64,000 nt of DNA, taken from assembly GCF_016587435.1 (NCBI RefSeq), contig NZ_BNJJ01000012.1, positions 62,001 through 126,000 on the forward strand, in the 5' to 3' direction. The translations under genes and the position numbers were made by a program. The stretch's first letter is position 1, and each line of letters begins with the position of its first letter. A model generated the notes under the pieces. The model made no database searches. It saw nothing but the letters and a program-made list of their open reading frames with translations, and was not told where the DNA came from. Positions 24,290-33,442 of the stretch are shown here, piece after piece. The DNA comes from Dictyobacter formicarum (GTDB taxonomy: Bacteria > Chloroflexota > Ktedonobacteria > Ktedonobacterales > Ktedonobacteraceae).

Positions 24290-25228
24290 GGTCCGAACTC
24301 GCAGCAGATTCGAACACTACCAGCATAGTGACCGCATTTCTCAGGATAGCCAATACATAAAAATAAGTAGATTATTTTTATGTTGATACATCTATCCTAC
24401 AAACACTAGAAATGCATACACAGCTCAATTTATAGAATCAAGACGTTGAATAGAATGTTTTAGGGTAAAGAATTACTACAAGTTATTACCTGGACACAAG
24501 AGAGGAGGATAAAATAAAGTGGCTTAAGCGGCGCAACTGTATGAACTCCAGTGGATTTCCGAGAAAGTTTATATTTGTACCGACCACTTCATCATAGAGG
24601 TAACTTCTACAGTCAGCGCGACACCATAAGCGAGGCGCAGCATCCTTGAAGATGGAGCACGATCAATCAATAATAGAGGAAACGTAGCAATGGCTGTATT
24701 GAAAAAAGTCTTTTTTAACCTTCCCAAAGAGCGCGCATATACATCTACCGGGCTAATCCAAAAGTGTTACCAGCTATCCGTCTGGCAATGAAATATGGTA
24801 TACAAATAAAGTGCTAAAGAGAATCGCTGTTCTATAGCACGGAAAGATTCACGGTGCGAAGCAAAAAGGGATAACCGTAAACACTAATAAAGTAGAATGA
24901 ACTGTGTTGTGCGTCATCGGGCACAAAAATAGTCTTGAAGTAGCGATCGGAGTTACACAACGTCGTTCCGGCATCGAACGACGACCATGCATAGAAAGAT
25001 AGAAACGCGCAGGCCTTTTACTGCCAGCGCAGAGTGAGGGTGTTCTACGTTGCGCATAGAATAAACACGGAAGTAGGCATCAAAAAATGAGCGCGAGATG
25101 TCGAACGGAGCACCAGAATCATATTGTGTTGAACAGTGGCATTCTCGGCAATTGAGCAACCGGACCATTGGCTGGTTGCCATTGAAAAAACGAGATTCAT
25201 CCATCATCAGCGGAAAGTATTATCTAAC
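24290..25228. other. 940-bp region without a supported gene; possibly decayed
   Basis: Open frames are short and overlap no recognisable domain. At 24690 an ATG with AGAGGAAA upstream starts a 33-codon frame (MAVLKKVFFNLPKERAYTST...). It has a faint resemblance to the N terminus of TetR regulators, and in another frame LPAIRLAMKYGIQIKC follows, so a decayed regulator is possible. A small hairpin CGTCGTT/AACGACG lies near 24960. Nothing else is seen. Confidence 0.3.
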
Positions 25229-26422
25229 ATGAATAGATCTGTAAATATAATTATTCAAGAGATTACAGACCGAGAGCAGTGGAATGCCTTCGTAAGTCAA
25301 CAACAATATGTTCATATTATGCAATCATATGAATGGGGAGAACTCAATCAATATTTGGGGGCCCGCGTCTATCGACTTGGTGCCCTGGTTAATGATCAGT
25401 TAATTGGTGTGATGCAGCTGCACGTGGTAGCTATTCCGTTGCCGATACTACATCTGAACTATCTTTATTGCATTCGTGGACCGGTTCTGGAGATGCCCGA
25501 TTCGCCAGCCTTGCCAGCGCTGGTCAAATACGCACAGACTATTGCGCATAAAGAACATGCCATTATATTACGTATAGATCCAAATATTCCAGATAACGAT
25601 GCACAGGTTGAAGACTGGTTACAGGCTTTTCAGCGCCTGAACTTCCATACAAACACTCATACCGGTGTCTCACGCCGCAGCTGGGTGCTGGACCTTCGTC
25701 CGAGCGCGGAAACGCTGCTGGCCAACTTCAAAACTACCTGGCGGCAAAATGTGCGCTCATCACAGCGCAAAGGTGTCACCATTCGTGAAGCAACTAGCGA
25801 CGCCGATTTCGATACCTACTACCATATTCTCTCTATCACCGGTGAGCGCGACAACTTCTTTATCCACAACAAAGATTATCATAAAGAGATGTTCACACGA
25901 TACAAGCAGCGTGGACAGGCGGTACTCTTCCTGGCCGAGCATGAAGGAGAGGCGATCGCCACCAAAATGCTCATCAAAATGGGCGACTGGTGCTGGGATA
26001 TGTTTGGCGGCTCAAGCAATAGCAAACGAAATCTAAGGGCCACCTACTTGATTCAGTATCACTGTTTCCTGTGGGCCAAAGAACAGGGCTGCAGCTTTTT
26101 TGATTTCCGCGCCATTCCCAACATCCTGGAACCAGGTAAAGAAATGTGGGGCGTCTACGAATTCAAGAAAGGCTTCGATGGCTTCTCGCGCCTGGTCATC
26201 AACACTCAGGATTATGTTTACAACCCATTGCTGTATAAAGCCTGGAATAAGCTGCTTGATATGCGCCGCGCGCGTCGTCAGAAAGAACGGTCTCAGAGGG
26301 AAATGGAACGGCTAGCTCGTGCACAACAACAGCAGCCACAGCAGAAAACGACCAGCACACAAAGCGCGCCCGCCACACCTCTAGTAGCAGAGCCACCCAA
26401 AGTGGAAAGCAGCAGACAATAA
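25229..26422 (+). CDS. FemAB-type aminoacyl/peptidoglycan-bridge transferase
   Basis: 397 residues from ATG 25229; the longer frame begins at 25136. Two GNAT-like lobes: the N-terminal HIMQSYEWGELNQYLGARVY, the middle SWVLDLRPSAETLLANFKTT followed by WRQNVRSSQRKGV, and the C-terminal YLIQYHCFLWAKEQGCSFFD, KEMWGVYEFKKGFDGFSRLV. These are FemX/FemA-family signatures. Members add amino acids from aminoacyl-tRNA to the lipid II side chain. The C terminus is a charged helix followed by a Gln/Thr/Ala-rich tail. A fragment of a related gene is found at 30366. The ribosome site is weak. Confidence 0.82.
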   Translation: MNRSVNIIIQEITDREQWNAFVSQQQYVHIMQSYEWGELNQYLGARVYRLGALVNDQLIGVMQLHVVAIPLPILHLNYLYCIRGPVLEMPDSPALPALVKYAQTIAHKEHAIILRIDPNIPDNDAQVEDWLQAFQRLNFHTNTHTGVSRRSWVLDLRPSAETLLANFKTTWRQNVRSSQRKGVTIREATSDADFDTYYHILSITGERDNFFIHNKDYHKEMFTRYKQRGQAVLFLAEHEGEAIATKMLIKMGDWCWDMFGGSSNSKRNLRATYLIQYHCFLWAKEQGCSFFDFRAIPNILEPGKEMWGVYEFKKGFDGFSRLVINTQDYVYNPLLYKAWNKLLDMRRARRQKERSQREMERLARAQQQQPQQKTTSTQSAPATPLVAEPPKVESSRQ

Positions 26423-26552
26423 AGTGTTTGAAAACCATGCGCTTCGTGCCTGCGGCCCCCGACGATTCGCTCCTGCGGCGCTCAAAAAGGTTCTAGAGTG
26501 CGCTGCTGGCAACTCACTCTAGAACAAAGTCTTGGGCGCGTATGCGCCCGTG
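26423..26552. repeat. Dispersed hairpin repeat, copy B
   Basis: Left arm starts GTGTTTGAAAACCATGCGC and ends GCGGCGCTCAAAAAG; right arm GGGCGCGTATGCGCCCG. Between the arms lies an 11-bp perfect inverted repeat, GTTCTAGAGTG (26490-26500) with 26515-26525. It starts directly at the FemAB stop codon. Confidence 0.7.
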
Positions 26553-26850
26553 CACCAGAATGTGCCGCGTCGGGTGCCCAAAAGAAATAGGCAGATGCCA
26601 CTGGGCTGTCGCAAGCTCTTGACGAGACGAATAAACCGATCTGAGGAAGGCGGCAAGCTGCTATACAGCATCACATTGCTACATCCCGTTGCGCCTCGGA
26701 TGTATACATATCCAAAAATCGTTCTTTTGGATGATGACAATCCTTCTGGTGAGCAAGATATCATAATGGAGGATGAATAATCTTCATAGTGTTTGGTCGC
26801 AATCAGAGCAATAAAAAGGGTACCAATTCCAAGTAAAGGAGATGAATCTC
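26553..26850. other. Gap before the Tat-exported protein
   Basis: An 82-codon frame (26532-26780) starts inside the repeat and has no ribosome site. Its tail (PKIVLLDDDNPSGEQDI) looks protein-like but matches nothing I know, so it is not called. The remaining bases presumably hold the promoter of the next gene. Confidence 0.3.
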
Positions 26851-28494
26851 ATGACAAAATACAATAAACGGAGGTTCACCGTAGAACGGTATCAGGCACT
26901 GAGTAGACGACGTTTTCTGACAGGGACAGCATACACACTTGGAGCAGCCCTCTCTTCCGCTGGCATCTACGAACTGATCGATGAGTTTGTTCAACCACCC
27001 GAACAGACTGCTTTTGCTGCCACTCAACCACTGCCGATGGAACAATATATTATTCCGAACCAGCAAGTCGTCAACCTGAATAGCGCAGGCATCAGCAGTA
27101 GTGGTACGAACACGATCCCGGTGGTGGTCCATCCCCTGCACAATCATATCATCACAGCGAAATTGAAGGTTCCGGCGAATGCGAAAGCCTTACAGGCAGC
27201 GCAGCAACAGCTGGAATCCACCGTAGCGGGCCTGGAACAAAAATTCCCGCCCGCGACTCCCAATGGATTGAACATCCTGATAGCCTGGGGACTCCCTTAC
27301 TTCCAACATTATCTGCCGGTTCTGGGGAAATCTTCGAGTTTTTTCAAGGCCGGAACGCGCTACCCGGAGTATATGCCGGTTGATCTGGCGACATCTCAGA
27401 AACAAAAACAGAAAGTGTATGCAGTCCAGGAGACCATGACGTTTCCCAGTGACCAACCCCCTGCTGGTTTTGGACCGGTCCGTTTGGAGCAAAATGATGT
27501 GATGGTGTTACTGCGCAGTAATTCGATTGCCAATATCATCGAAGGCTCCAAAGCCATTTTCGGCACCCCCTCTGCTGCACCATCTGCCTTCCTCGGGTCC
27601 CCTTCTGCTCCCCCCTCCGCTCTTCTCAAAATGGAAAGCAACCAGACGGCAGGCAACCTCTTCACCGTCACAAGTATACGTAGAGGTTTCGCCGGGGGAG
27701 GGTTCTATGGGCAACAGGGCCTGCCGAGCAAGATGGCTCTAGCGGCAAATATTCCCGGTGCGAAGTCAATTCCTCCCCAAGCTCAGGTATTTCTCGGCTT
27801 TGCCACCACCTTACAGGCGAATATGGCTCCCGACAATATTCCCAGTCTGGAGACCATACCGGGACAGACCGATCAGTGGCCCAACGGTTACTTCAAACAA
27901 GGGACAACTATGCACCTCTCTCATCTGTTTGAAGATCTGGCAACCTGGTACGGTCAGAGCTTCTCTCAGTTTGCTGATCGCACGCGGGCTACTTTTCGGC
28001 CTGGCCTCTCAGTTCCCGCGGGAACGCTCACGGTGAATCCACCACCTGAGTTGAATGAGAGCAATGTGGTTCAGGATGTCCAACAACACAAAGACTACGG
28101 TCATAGTGGAAGTATGCAACCAATTGTGCGCCAGCCTACACCGACGACCACCAACTACGGCAAGACCTATCCCGCAGGTATAGCCGTCTCCGCGCGCGGT
28201 GATTTCAATACCCTGGACAATCCATTCTATTATACGTCCGATCCAACGGGAGACCATTTCAGCAAGCAGCACGCTGCTGGGCTGCACTTTATCATCTTCC
28301 AGCCGACGATTGGGAACTTCAATCGCACACGGTTTGCGATGGACGGTGTCTATCCCGATGGTACAAAGCTCGCTATCTCGCCACGCTCTCATGGCGCAGG
28401 CTTTAACTCGGTCCTGTTTACGACCCATCGGCAGAACTACCTGGTTCCACCTCGGAACCATCGCTCCTTCCCACTCGCCGAATTTTCGGCCTGA
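26851..28494 (+). CDS. Tat-exported Dyp-peroxidase-like protein (tentative)
   Basis: 547 residues from ATG 26851 (AAAGGAG nine bases upstream; an ATG three codons earlier overlaps that site). The N terminus has a twin-arginine signal, SRRRFLTGTAYTLGAALSSA, and a hydrophobic stretch. The rest is a large two-lobed ferredoxin-like fold candidate: ITAKLKVPANAKALQAAQQQ, TSIRRGFAGGGFYG, QVFLGFATTLQANMAPDNI, HLSHLFEDLATWY, then GLHFIIFQPTIGNFNRTRFA. The last blocks resemble the C-terminal half of Dyp-type haem peroxidases, but the GxxDG motif is not evident, so haem binding is uncertain. Monocistronic. Confidence 0.5.
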   Translation: MTKYNKRRFTVERYQALSRRRFLTGTAYTLGAALSSAGIYELIDEFVQPPEQTAFAATQPLPMEQYIIPNQQVVNLNSAGISSSGTNTIPVVVHPLHNHIITAKLKVPANAKALQAAQQQLESTVAGLEQKFPPATPNGLNILIAWGLPYFQHYLPVLGKSSSFFKAGTRYPEYMPVDLATSQKQKQKVYAVQETMTFPSDQPPAGFGPVRLEQNDVMVLLRSNSIANIIEGSKAIFGTPSAAPSAFLGSPSAPPSALLKMESNQTAGNLFTVTSIRRGFAGGGFYGQQGLPSKMALAANIPGAKSIPPQAQVFLGFATTLQANMAPDNIPSLETIPGQTDQWPNGYFKQGTTMHLSHLFEDLATWYGQSFSQFADRTRATFRPGLSVPAGTLTVNPPPELNESNVVQDVQQHKDYGHSGSMQPIVRQPTPTTTNYGKTYPAGIAVSARGDFNTLDNPFYYTSDPTGDHFSKQHAAGLHFIIFQPTIGNFNRTRFAMDGVYPDGTKLAISPRSHGAGFNSVLFTTHRQNYLVPPRNHRSFPLAEFSA

Positions 28495-28533
28495 CATTGC
28501 TCTACGGACTACGCAACGAAGGGAAATGTCCTT

Positions 28534-28636
28534 CTGATGGCCTTTTACTTTTTAATCAGGTATACAATGTCTCATGTATCCCGCCTGATGATCTTTTACT
28601 TTTTAAGAAGGTATAAATGATCTCTTGTATTCCCGC
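28534..28636. repeat. 51-bp tandem repeat at the edge of R2 copy 2
   Basis: Two direct units (28534-28584, 28585-28636), each with CTGATG..CTTTTACTTTTTAA and ..CTTGTAT/CATGTAT ..CCCGCC. The second unit is the left end of the R2 element. Confidence 0.6.
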
Positions 28637-28678
28637 CTTCGGCGGGAGGAGGGGAGAGGATGTTAGTGGGGACACCCC
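28581..28678. repeat. MITE-like repeat R2, copy 2, left half
   Basis: Begins CCGCCTGATGATCTTTTAC and ends in GGGGACACCCC (28668-28678), which is the target duplicated by the IS4-family insertion. It continues at 30225. Rejoined, the element is 179 bp, against 181 bp for copy 1. Confidence 0.75.
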
Positions 28679-30213
28679 CATAGGCGTCAACTTAAGCACT
28701 TGAACAACTGAAGATTGCATCATCACCTGATAGACGAGCGAACTCCTTCTGGAAATGCACCCGTCGTTGCTGCTCTAGGATAGGTCGCTGGCGTTTATCG
28801 CGCAAGAGACGAATACATTGCCTGATATGACTTTTCAAGGTTCGTGGGTCCCAATAGCCTTTCACGATTTGCTCCACCCCCTGCGCACTCAAGCGATTGA
28901 GCTGATACAAACTGGTGGGGGTTGCATCTTGTTGCTGGCTCTTCTGGGCTTCAACGAGCAGTTGACTGGTTTGCTCGGTCTGCTGTTCCACCAACAACCA
29001 CGCGACCAGTAACGTTGCGACCATGGCCTGTGCGGTATCGGCTCGCGTGCAATCTAGATGATGGGCGTCAATGACTTGTTTAAAGCGTTTGAAGAGCGTT
29101 TCCACATGCCAACGACTTTGATAGGCTTCGATCACCTGGGCGGCAGACCAATACGTCTCAGGAATGCTGGTCACCAAGAGCAGAAAGCCGGCTGCGAAAA
29201 TTGCATCGTCAGTCGACTTGCGCCCTTTGTCGCGGTCTTGCTGCCGCTTGCGCTCACGCATGCGTTCCGCTTCCTCGGCTGGTGGGACCTCAACGATGAG
29301 GTGCAGACGCACGCACTTGTGTGCGTGCAGCACCTGCACATCCTTTTGATGCACGCCAACAGGCAAGCTTTGGAGCCACTGATGCCAATCGATCATCGCT
29401 GGTTTCTCTGTTGCAGACTCAGGAGTCAACTCCGCGAGTGGCAGGTGAAAGGGACTCCAGCGAATGAGCGACCATGCGCCTTGTTCCGCCACTGCAAACA
29501 CGGATTTGGGATGACTATGACCAGCATCAGCCACGACCACATCCCCGTGCTGAAGGGGAAGATCACACAGATTTTCACCTCCTGTTCCTCGCTTCACGCG
29601 CAAGCTTGCAAGCTGACTGGTGAGTAGATGGTAGGTGGCACGCACCTGCCATGAGGTGCCGTGGGGGCCACGACAGGTGAAATGCGTTCCATCCACGAGC
29701 AATAGACGTCCGGACACCTGTCCCTGAACTGCAGTGGTCTGGGTCTGGTGGGCCAACAACGTATTGGCAATCCACATCAGCCAGTCGGTTGACTGGCGTA
29801 AACGTTGATGCCACGCTTGCTTGCTTAACGGGGGACTGTTGGGCTGAGTCGCCGCGCTCCACAAGCTTAATTGGCGCAAGGACGATTGACTGAGCATATA
29901 GCAGAGCAATCCCCGCAGCAGGTCACTGGGCGAAGCCAAATGCCGTTTGCGACGGAATGCTTTGTAGTGCAGTGCTTGCTCATCAAGATCTCCTGGCAAG
30001 TATTCCTGGACAAACCATTGCCATTGCTGATTGGAAAGGGCACACAGTTGTTGCGAAGCCTGGGCGTATTGAGTATCATGATGGTGTTGAGGCACGAGTC
30101 ACTCCTGGTCTGGATTAGGTTTGTACATGTCCAGTGTACCAAGTTTGGCTCTGCCTTGCATCCTCTTCAGTTGTTCAGTTGTTCAAGTACTTTTTCTTAA
30201 GTTGACGCCTATG
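28679..30213 (-). mobile_element. IS4-family insertion sequence
   Basis: 1,535 bp with 18-bp perfect terminal inverted repeats CATAGGCGTCAACTTAAG and an 11-bp target duplication GGGGACACCCC on both sides (28668-28678, 30214-30224). It is inserted in the loop/stem of R2 copy 2. One intact transposase gene. Confidence 0.92.
28692..30095 (-). CDS. IS4-family transposase
   Basis: 467 residues from GTG 30095, with AGGAG upstream. DDE fold: first Asp in GRLLLVDGTHFTCRGPHG, second in DVVVADAGHSHPKS, and the family signature Y-2-R-3-E-6-K as YQSRWHVETLFKRFK. It appears intact and, with perfect ends and an intact target duplication, suggests a recent insertion. Confidence 0.9.
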   Translation of the reverse strand: MPQHHHDTQYAQASQQLCALSNQQWQWFVQEYLPGDLDEQALHYKAFRRKRHLASPSDLLRGLLCYMLSQSSLRQLSLWSAATQPNSPPLSKQAWHQRLRQSTDWLMWIANTLLAHQTQTTAVQGQVSGRLLLVDGTHFTCRGPHGTSWQVRATYHLLTSQLASLRVKRGTGGENLCDLPLQHGDVVVADAGHSHPKSVFAVAEQGAWSLIRWSPFHLPLAELTPESATEKPAMIDWHQWLQSLPVGVHQKDVQVLHAHKCVRLHLIVEVPPAEEAERMRERKRQQDRDKGRKSTDDAIFAAGFLLLVTSIPETYWSAAQVIEAYQSRWHVETLFKRFKQVIDAHHLDCTRADTAQAMVATLLVAWLLVEQQTEQTSQLLVEAQKSQQQDATPTSLYQLNRLSAQGVEQIVKGYWDPRTLKSHIRQCIRLLRDKRQRPILEQQRRVHFQKEFARLSGDDAIFSCSSA

Positions 30214-30224
30214 GGGGACACCCC

Positions 30225-30305
30225 ACTCCCCGGCAGGAGGGCCTCGCCGGCCCTCCTGCACCTCCCACCTTATACCAGCTTTATTTGTAAAAGATCATGC
30301 GGCGG
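30225..30305. repeat. MITE-like repeat R2, copy 2, right half
   Basis: Carries the AGGAGGGC/GCCCTCCT hairpin and ends GTAAAAGATCATGCGGCGG, inverse of the left terminus (12 bp perfect, then partial). Confidence 0.75.
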
Positions 30306-30365
30306 GAGAAGGGAGGGAGGTTGGGCGGAGATTTAATCAAGCTCCCAGCATGCTCGCACCCCGGC

Positions 30366-30443
30366 AGAAGGGTTTCGGTGGCTTCTCGCGACTGGTCATC
30401 ATTACCAAGGGCTATATGTTTAATGGAAGCCAGCAAACAATAA
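30366..30443 (+). pseudogene. Fragment of a second FemAB-type gene
   Basis: Translates KGFGGFSRLVIITKGYMFNG, against KGFDGFSRLVINTQDYVYN in the intact FemAB at 25229, and then ..SQQ, like that gene's end. The DNA is similar as well. No upstream part is present, so this is a remnant, presumably from a duplication. Confidence 0.6.
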
Positions 30444-30457
30444 AGAAGAGGGGAAGT

Positions 30458-30510
30458 ATTGGTGCTGGTCCATCCAAAGCCTGAGAGGCTTTGGATGGAC
30501 CAGCACCAAT
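30458..30510 (-). terminator. Terminator of the peroxiredoxin gene, 25-bp perfect stem
   Basis: 30458-30482 pairs perfectly with 30486-30510, with a 3-nt loop (GAG). It lies 18 bp past the minus-strand gene's stop. Its length is unusual for a terminator. Confidence 0.7.
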
Positions 30511-30527
30511 AAAAATCGTTTGAATTC

Positions 30528-31001
30528 TTAGCGGGCGGAATGAAGGGTTTTTAAGGCTTCATCGATGTGGCGCTCGGCCGCCAGCTGAGACGAGAAAACA
30601 TGACGCACGATACCGTCCTTGTCAATAATGTAGGTAACGCGGCCAGGTATCAGTCCAAAGGCAGAGACCGCGCCATAACGTTTTCTGACCGCCCCATCTT
30701 TATCGCTCAATAAAATAAATGGCAGTCGATATTTGGTCGAGAATTTCTGATGCGCAGCCACTGAATCAGAACTGACGCCGAGCACTTCAGCGCCAGCATC
30801 CTTAAATACCTCGTAGCTATCGCGGAAGGCGCAGGCCTCTGCAGTACAACCCGGGGTATCATCTTTGGGATAAAAATAGAGCACTACAGCTTTCTGACCA
30901 TGATAATCTTTCAGGCTAACCTGCTTGCCATCCTGGGTTGACAAAGTAAAGTCAGGAGCTCGATCGCCTACCTGCACCTTCATACCAGTTGATGACGCCA
31001 T
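30528..31001 (-). CDS. bcp: Bcp/PrxQ-type peroxiredoxin
   Basis: 157 residues from ATG 31001 (AAGGAGG nine bases upstream; longer frame to 31022). Thioredoxin fold with FYPKDDTPGCTAEACAFRD: the peroxidatic Cys and, five residues on, the resolving Cys of atypical 2-Cys PrxQ. VLGVSSDSVAAHQKF and AFGLIPGRVTYIIDKDGIV are also typical. It reduces hydrogen peroxide and alkyl hydroperoxides using thioredoxin. Monocistronic with its own terminator. Confidence 0.92.
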   Translation of the reverse strand: MASSTGMKVQVGDRAPDFTLSTQDGKQVSLKDYHGQKAVVLYFYPKDDTPGCTAEACAFRDSYEVFKDAGAEVLGVSSDSVAAHQKFSTKYRLPFILLSDKDGAVRKRYGAVSAFGLIPGRVTYIIDKDGIVRHVFSSQLAAERHIDEALKTLHSAR

Positions 31002-31224
31002 ACTATACATCCTCCTTGTCAATCGTCAGTCATATATTGTGAGGTAAGAAAAATAACCGCTATGAATAACAATATATGACTATTCGTACATCGTTACCGT
31101 ATCACATTTATAATTGGAGCGTGTGAGCGGTGTTTCCGACTACTGTAAATAATATGCTATGCTTTATACAAACAAAATATCAGCTTAGAAGCAAATAATC
31201 TATGAGGGAGAAAGAATAACACTT

Positions 31225-32016
31225 ATGGCGAAGGCGATCCAGGAAGTTATTAATCTCATGATTGCGGAAATACCCAATGCACCATTAGAAGATTCTGTCG
31301 ATACGTTCAAATGTGGTGATCCAAACCAGGAGGTGAGTGGCATTGTGACGACATTTACTGCCACATTGGATGTGTTGCGGCAGGCAGTCGCGCTGGGAGC
31401 CAACCTGATTATTACCCATGAACCCACATTTTATGACCACCGCGATAACACTGATTGGCTGGGCGATGACCCCGTCTACGCCGCCAAGCGCACATTTATT
31501 GAGGAGCACAAATTGACCATCTGGCGCTTCCATGATTACTGGCATATGCACGAGCCAGATGGTATCCAGGTCGGCGTCGAAAAGGTGCTGGGCTGGGAAA
31601 ATTATCAACACACGGACAATCGCTATGTCATTCATATTCCCCCTACCACGGTCGCTCATGTGATCGAGCAGTTGAAACAAAAGTTAGGCACCAGCACGAT
31701 CCGCATCATCGGAGATTTAGATATGCCTTGTCAGCGCATTGGCATGCTACTGGGATCGATCGGAGGAGATAACCAGATTAAAGCCTTCCATCTGGCCAAC
31801 CTGGACGTAGCATTGTGCGGAGAAACCACCGAATGGCAGACCGGTGAGTACATACGCGATGCCATCGCCGCTGGTCAGAAGAAAGCGTTGATTATCTTAG
31901 GTCACGCCACCAGTGAAGAGGCCGGCATGCAATATCTGGTCGACTGGCTACAGCCCAAAATCCCCGAGGTCAAAATCACCTTTATCCCTGTCGGTGATCC
32001 TATCCAGGTTGTATAG
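31225..32016 (+). CDS. Nif3-like dinuclear metal-centre protein
   Basis: 263 residues. Metal-ligand motifs of the family: NLIITHEPTFYDHRD near residue 70 and the C-terminal LIILGHATSEEAGMQYLVDW. Nif3-like proteins form hexamers with a two-metal site; their substrate is debated (a GTP cyclohydrolase IB-like fold). Ribosome site GAGGGAG upstream of ATG 31225. Stands alone. Confidence 0.85.
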   Translation: MAKAIQEVINLMIAEIPNAPLEDSVDTFKCGDPNQEVSGIVTTFTATLDVLRQAVALGANLIITHEPTFYDHRDNTDWLGDDPVYAAKRTFIEEHKLTIWRFHDYWHMHEPDGIQVGVEKVLGWENYQHTDNRYVIHIPPTTVAHVIEQLKQKLGTSTIRIIGDLDMPCQRIGMLLGSIGGDNQIKAFHLANLDVALCGETTEWQTGEYIRDAIAAGQKKALIILGHATSEEAGMQYLVDWLQPKIPEVKITFIPVGDPIQVV

Positions 32017-32084
32017 GGAGGAACGCCATGAAAACCCCCATCAGGAACATTGCATAATACTGTTTTGCACAACCTGTCAAAAAA

Positions 32085-32125
32085 GTTTGTGGTGTGCTGC
32101 GGACGGAAGGCAGCACATCACAAAC
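32085..32125. terminator. Terminator between convergent genes
   Basis: 16-bp stem (32085-32100 with 32110-32125) with one G-T pair and a 9-nt loop, preceded by an A run that gives a T run on the minus strand. Confidence 0.7.
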
Positions 32126-32137
32126 GAGAAGTACTAC

Positions 32138-33346
32138 TTAGCTTTCGGCAGCGGGAAAATGCGTGTAGTTGGCCAGGGAAACCACCCTTCCGGCTCTGGC
32201 CCATGGCACACCAAGTTCACTGAATAGTTTTTCTTGCGTAAAAGCTTGCTGGATTACGTCATCGATACCTTCGATTACCGTTTTGATCGAACCGGACTCC
32301 TCAAAACGTTGCAGCAAAGTTGGCTCCAATTGATGAATAGGCGAAGACTCATGCGCTCCATTGACACATAGGACATGGGCACCGGCGATATCCAGATCGC
32401 AGACAAAACTTTGCGGATCAGCCACTTTACGATAAAGATGCTGCATCAGCCGATCGCGCAGATTCAGGCCGGTGTCGCAGTCCATCTCCTCATGCGTGCC
32501 ATCCCCACGCGTAATCGCCACACGCCCGGTCGTCCAGTGGATGCTGCCCCGCTCGCCGCGTACAATAATTTCGGGTCCGGCTTGCTGCACAGAACAATGG
32601 GTCACATAGAAATAGAGCGGCACATCAGTTTCTGTGGTCACACGTATACAGGCAGTATCCGTGCTTTCAATCACATGGCCTCGATATAACTCGGCCTCGA
32701 CACTGCGCAAAGTAGCGGAGCGCGTCAATTCACTGCCAGCTAAAAAGCAGAGCATATTCAATTGATGTGAAACAGCATTGCTAAAAGGCGAATCCAGCAC
32801 CCAGGCGCCATGTATTTGCAAACGACCAGCCCAGCCATTGCGTGCGTAATAATTATCCAGACGAGGCCACAAAGCATAGCACTTGATGCTCTGCAACTTA
32901 CCAATCTGCTGTTCCAGAATGGCTCGCTTCATCCAGAACGTCTCATGCGCATACATCGTCTGAAAGCCAACCGCCACAAAGCGTCCCGTCTCTTCCGCGC
33001 AGGCGCGCATAGCCAGCACATCCTGAATGGTTGCGGCCGCAGGCTTCTCTACAAAAACATGCGCCCCGGCACGCAGCGCAGCCAGCGTCATTGGTGTATG
33101 CAAAGGGATGCCAGTCGGAATAAAACAAATGTCGCACTGGCCATGAAAATGCGCCAACATCTGCGTAAAATCGGTAAATATTTCGCAGCCGATTGAGCGC
33201 AAATGCTGGCATTTCTCCGCCTCTTCTTCCTGATTTATAACGGTTGCACCCAATAAACGAACCTCGCCGCGCTCCACTGCACGCACCAGGTCTTGATAAT
33301 GAACATTTCCAAAGCCAGATACACCAATAAGGCAAGCAGTGATCAT
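32138..33346 (-). CDS. Gfo/Idh/MocA-family oxidoreductase
   Basis: 402 residues. N-terminal NAD(P)-binding fold ACLIGVSGFGNVHYQDLVRA; family motif AHVFVEKPAAATIQD with the catalytic Lys; C-terminal alpha/beta domain with the usual mixed sheet (WVLDSPFSNAVSHQLNMLCF). These enzymes oxidise or reduce sugars and inositols, and the substrate is not apparent. The ATG at 33346 follows TAAGGAG. It is not in an operon with transporter genes. Confidence 0.88.
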   Translation of the reverse strand: MITACLIGVSGFGNVHYQDLVRAVERGEVRLLGATVINQEEEAEKCQHLRSIGCEIFTDFTQMLAHFHGQCDICFIPTGIPLHTPMTLAALRAGAHVFVEKPAAATIQDVLAMRACAEETGRFVAVGFQTMYAHETFWMKRAILEQQIGKLQSIKCYALWPRLDNYYARNGWAGRLQIHGAWVLDSPFSNAVSHQLNMLCFLAGSELTRSATLRSVEAELYRGHVIESTDTACIRVTTETDVPLYFYVTHCSVQQAGPEIIVRGERGSIHWTTGRVAITRGDGTHEEMDCDTGLNLRDRLMQHLYRKVADPQSFVCDLDIAGAHVLCVNGAHESSPIHQLEPTLLQRFEESGSIKTVIEGIDDVIQQAFTQEKLFSELGVPWARAGRVVSLANYTHFPAAES

Positions 33347-33442
33347 GCAATGATCTCCTTATACACAAAAAGAAAACGTCTTCTTTCTATAGCATAAGCC
33401 ATCCTTACCTATTTCGTCTACCCACAGGCACTGCCCCCCGCT

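Noticed and set aside
24678..24790. 33-codon frame with a good ribosome site, TetR-like N terminus
   Set aside because: Too short and the resemblance too weak; recorded only as a possible decayed gene.
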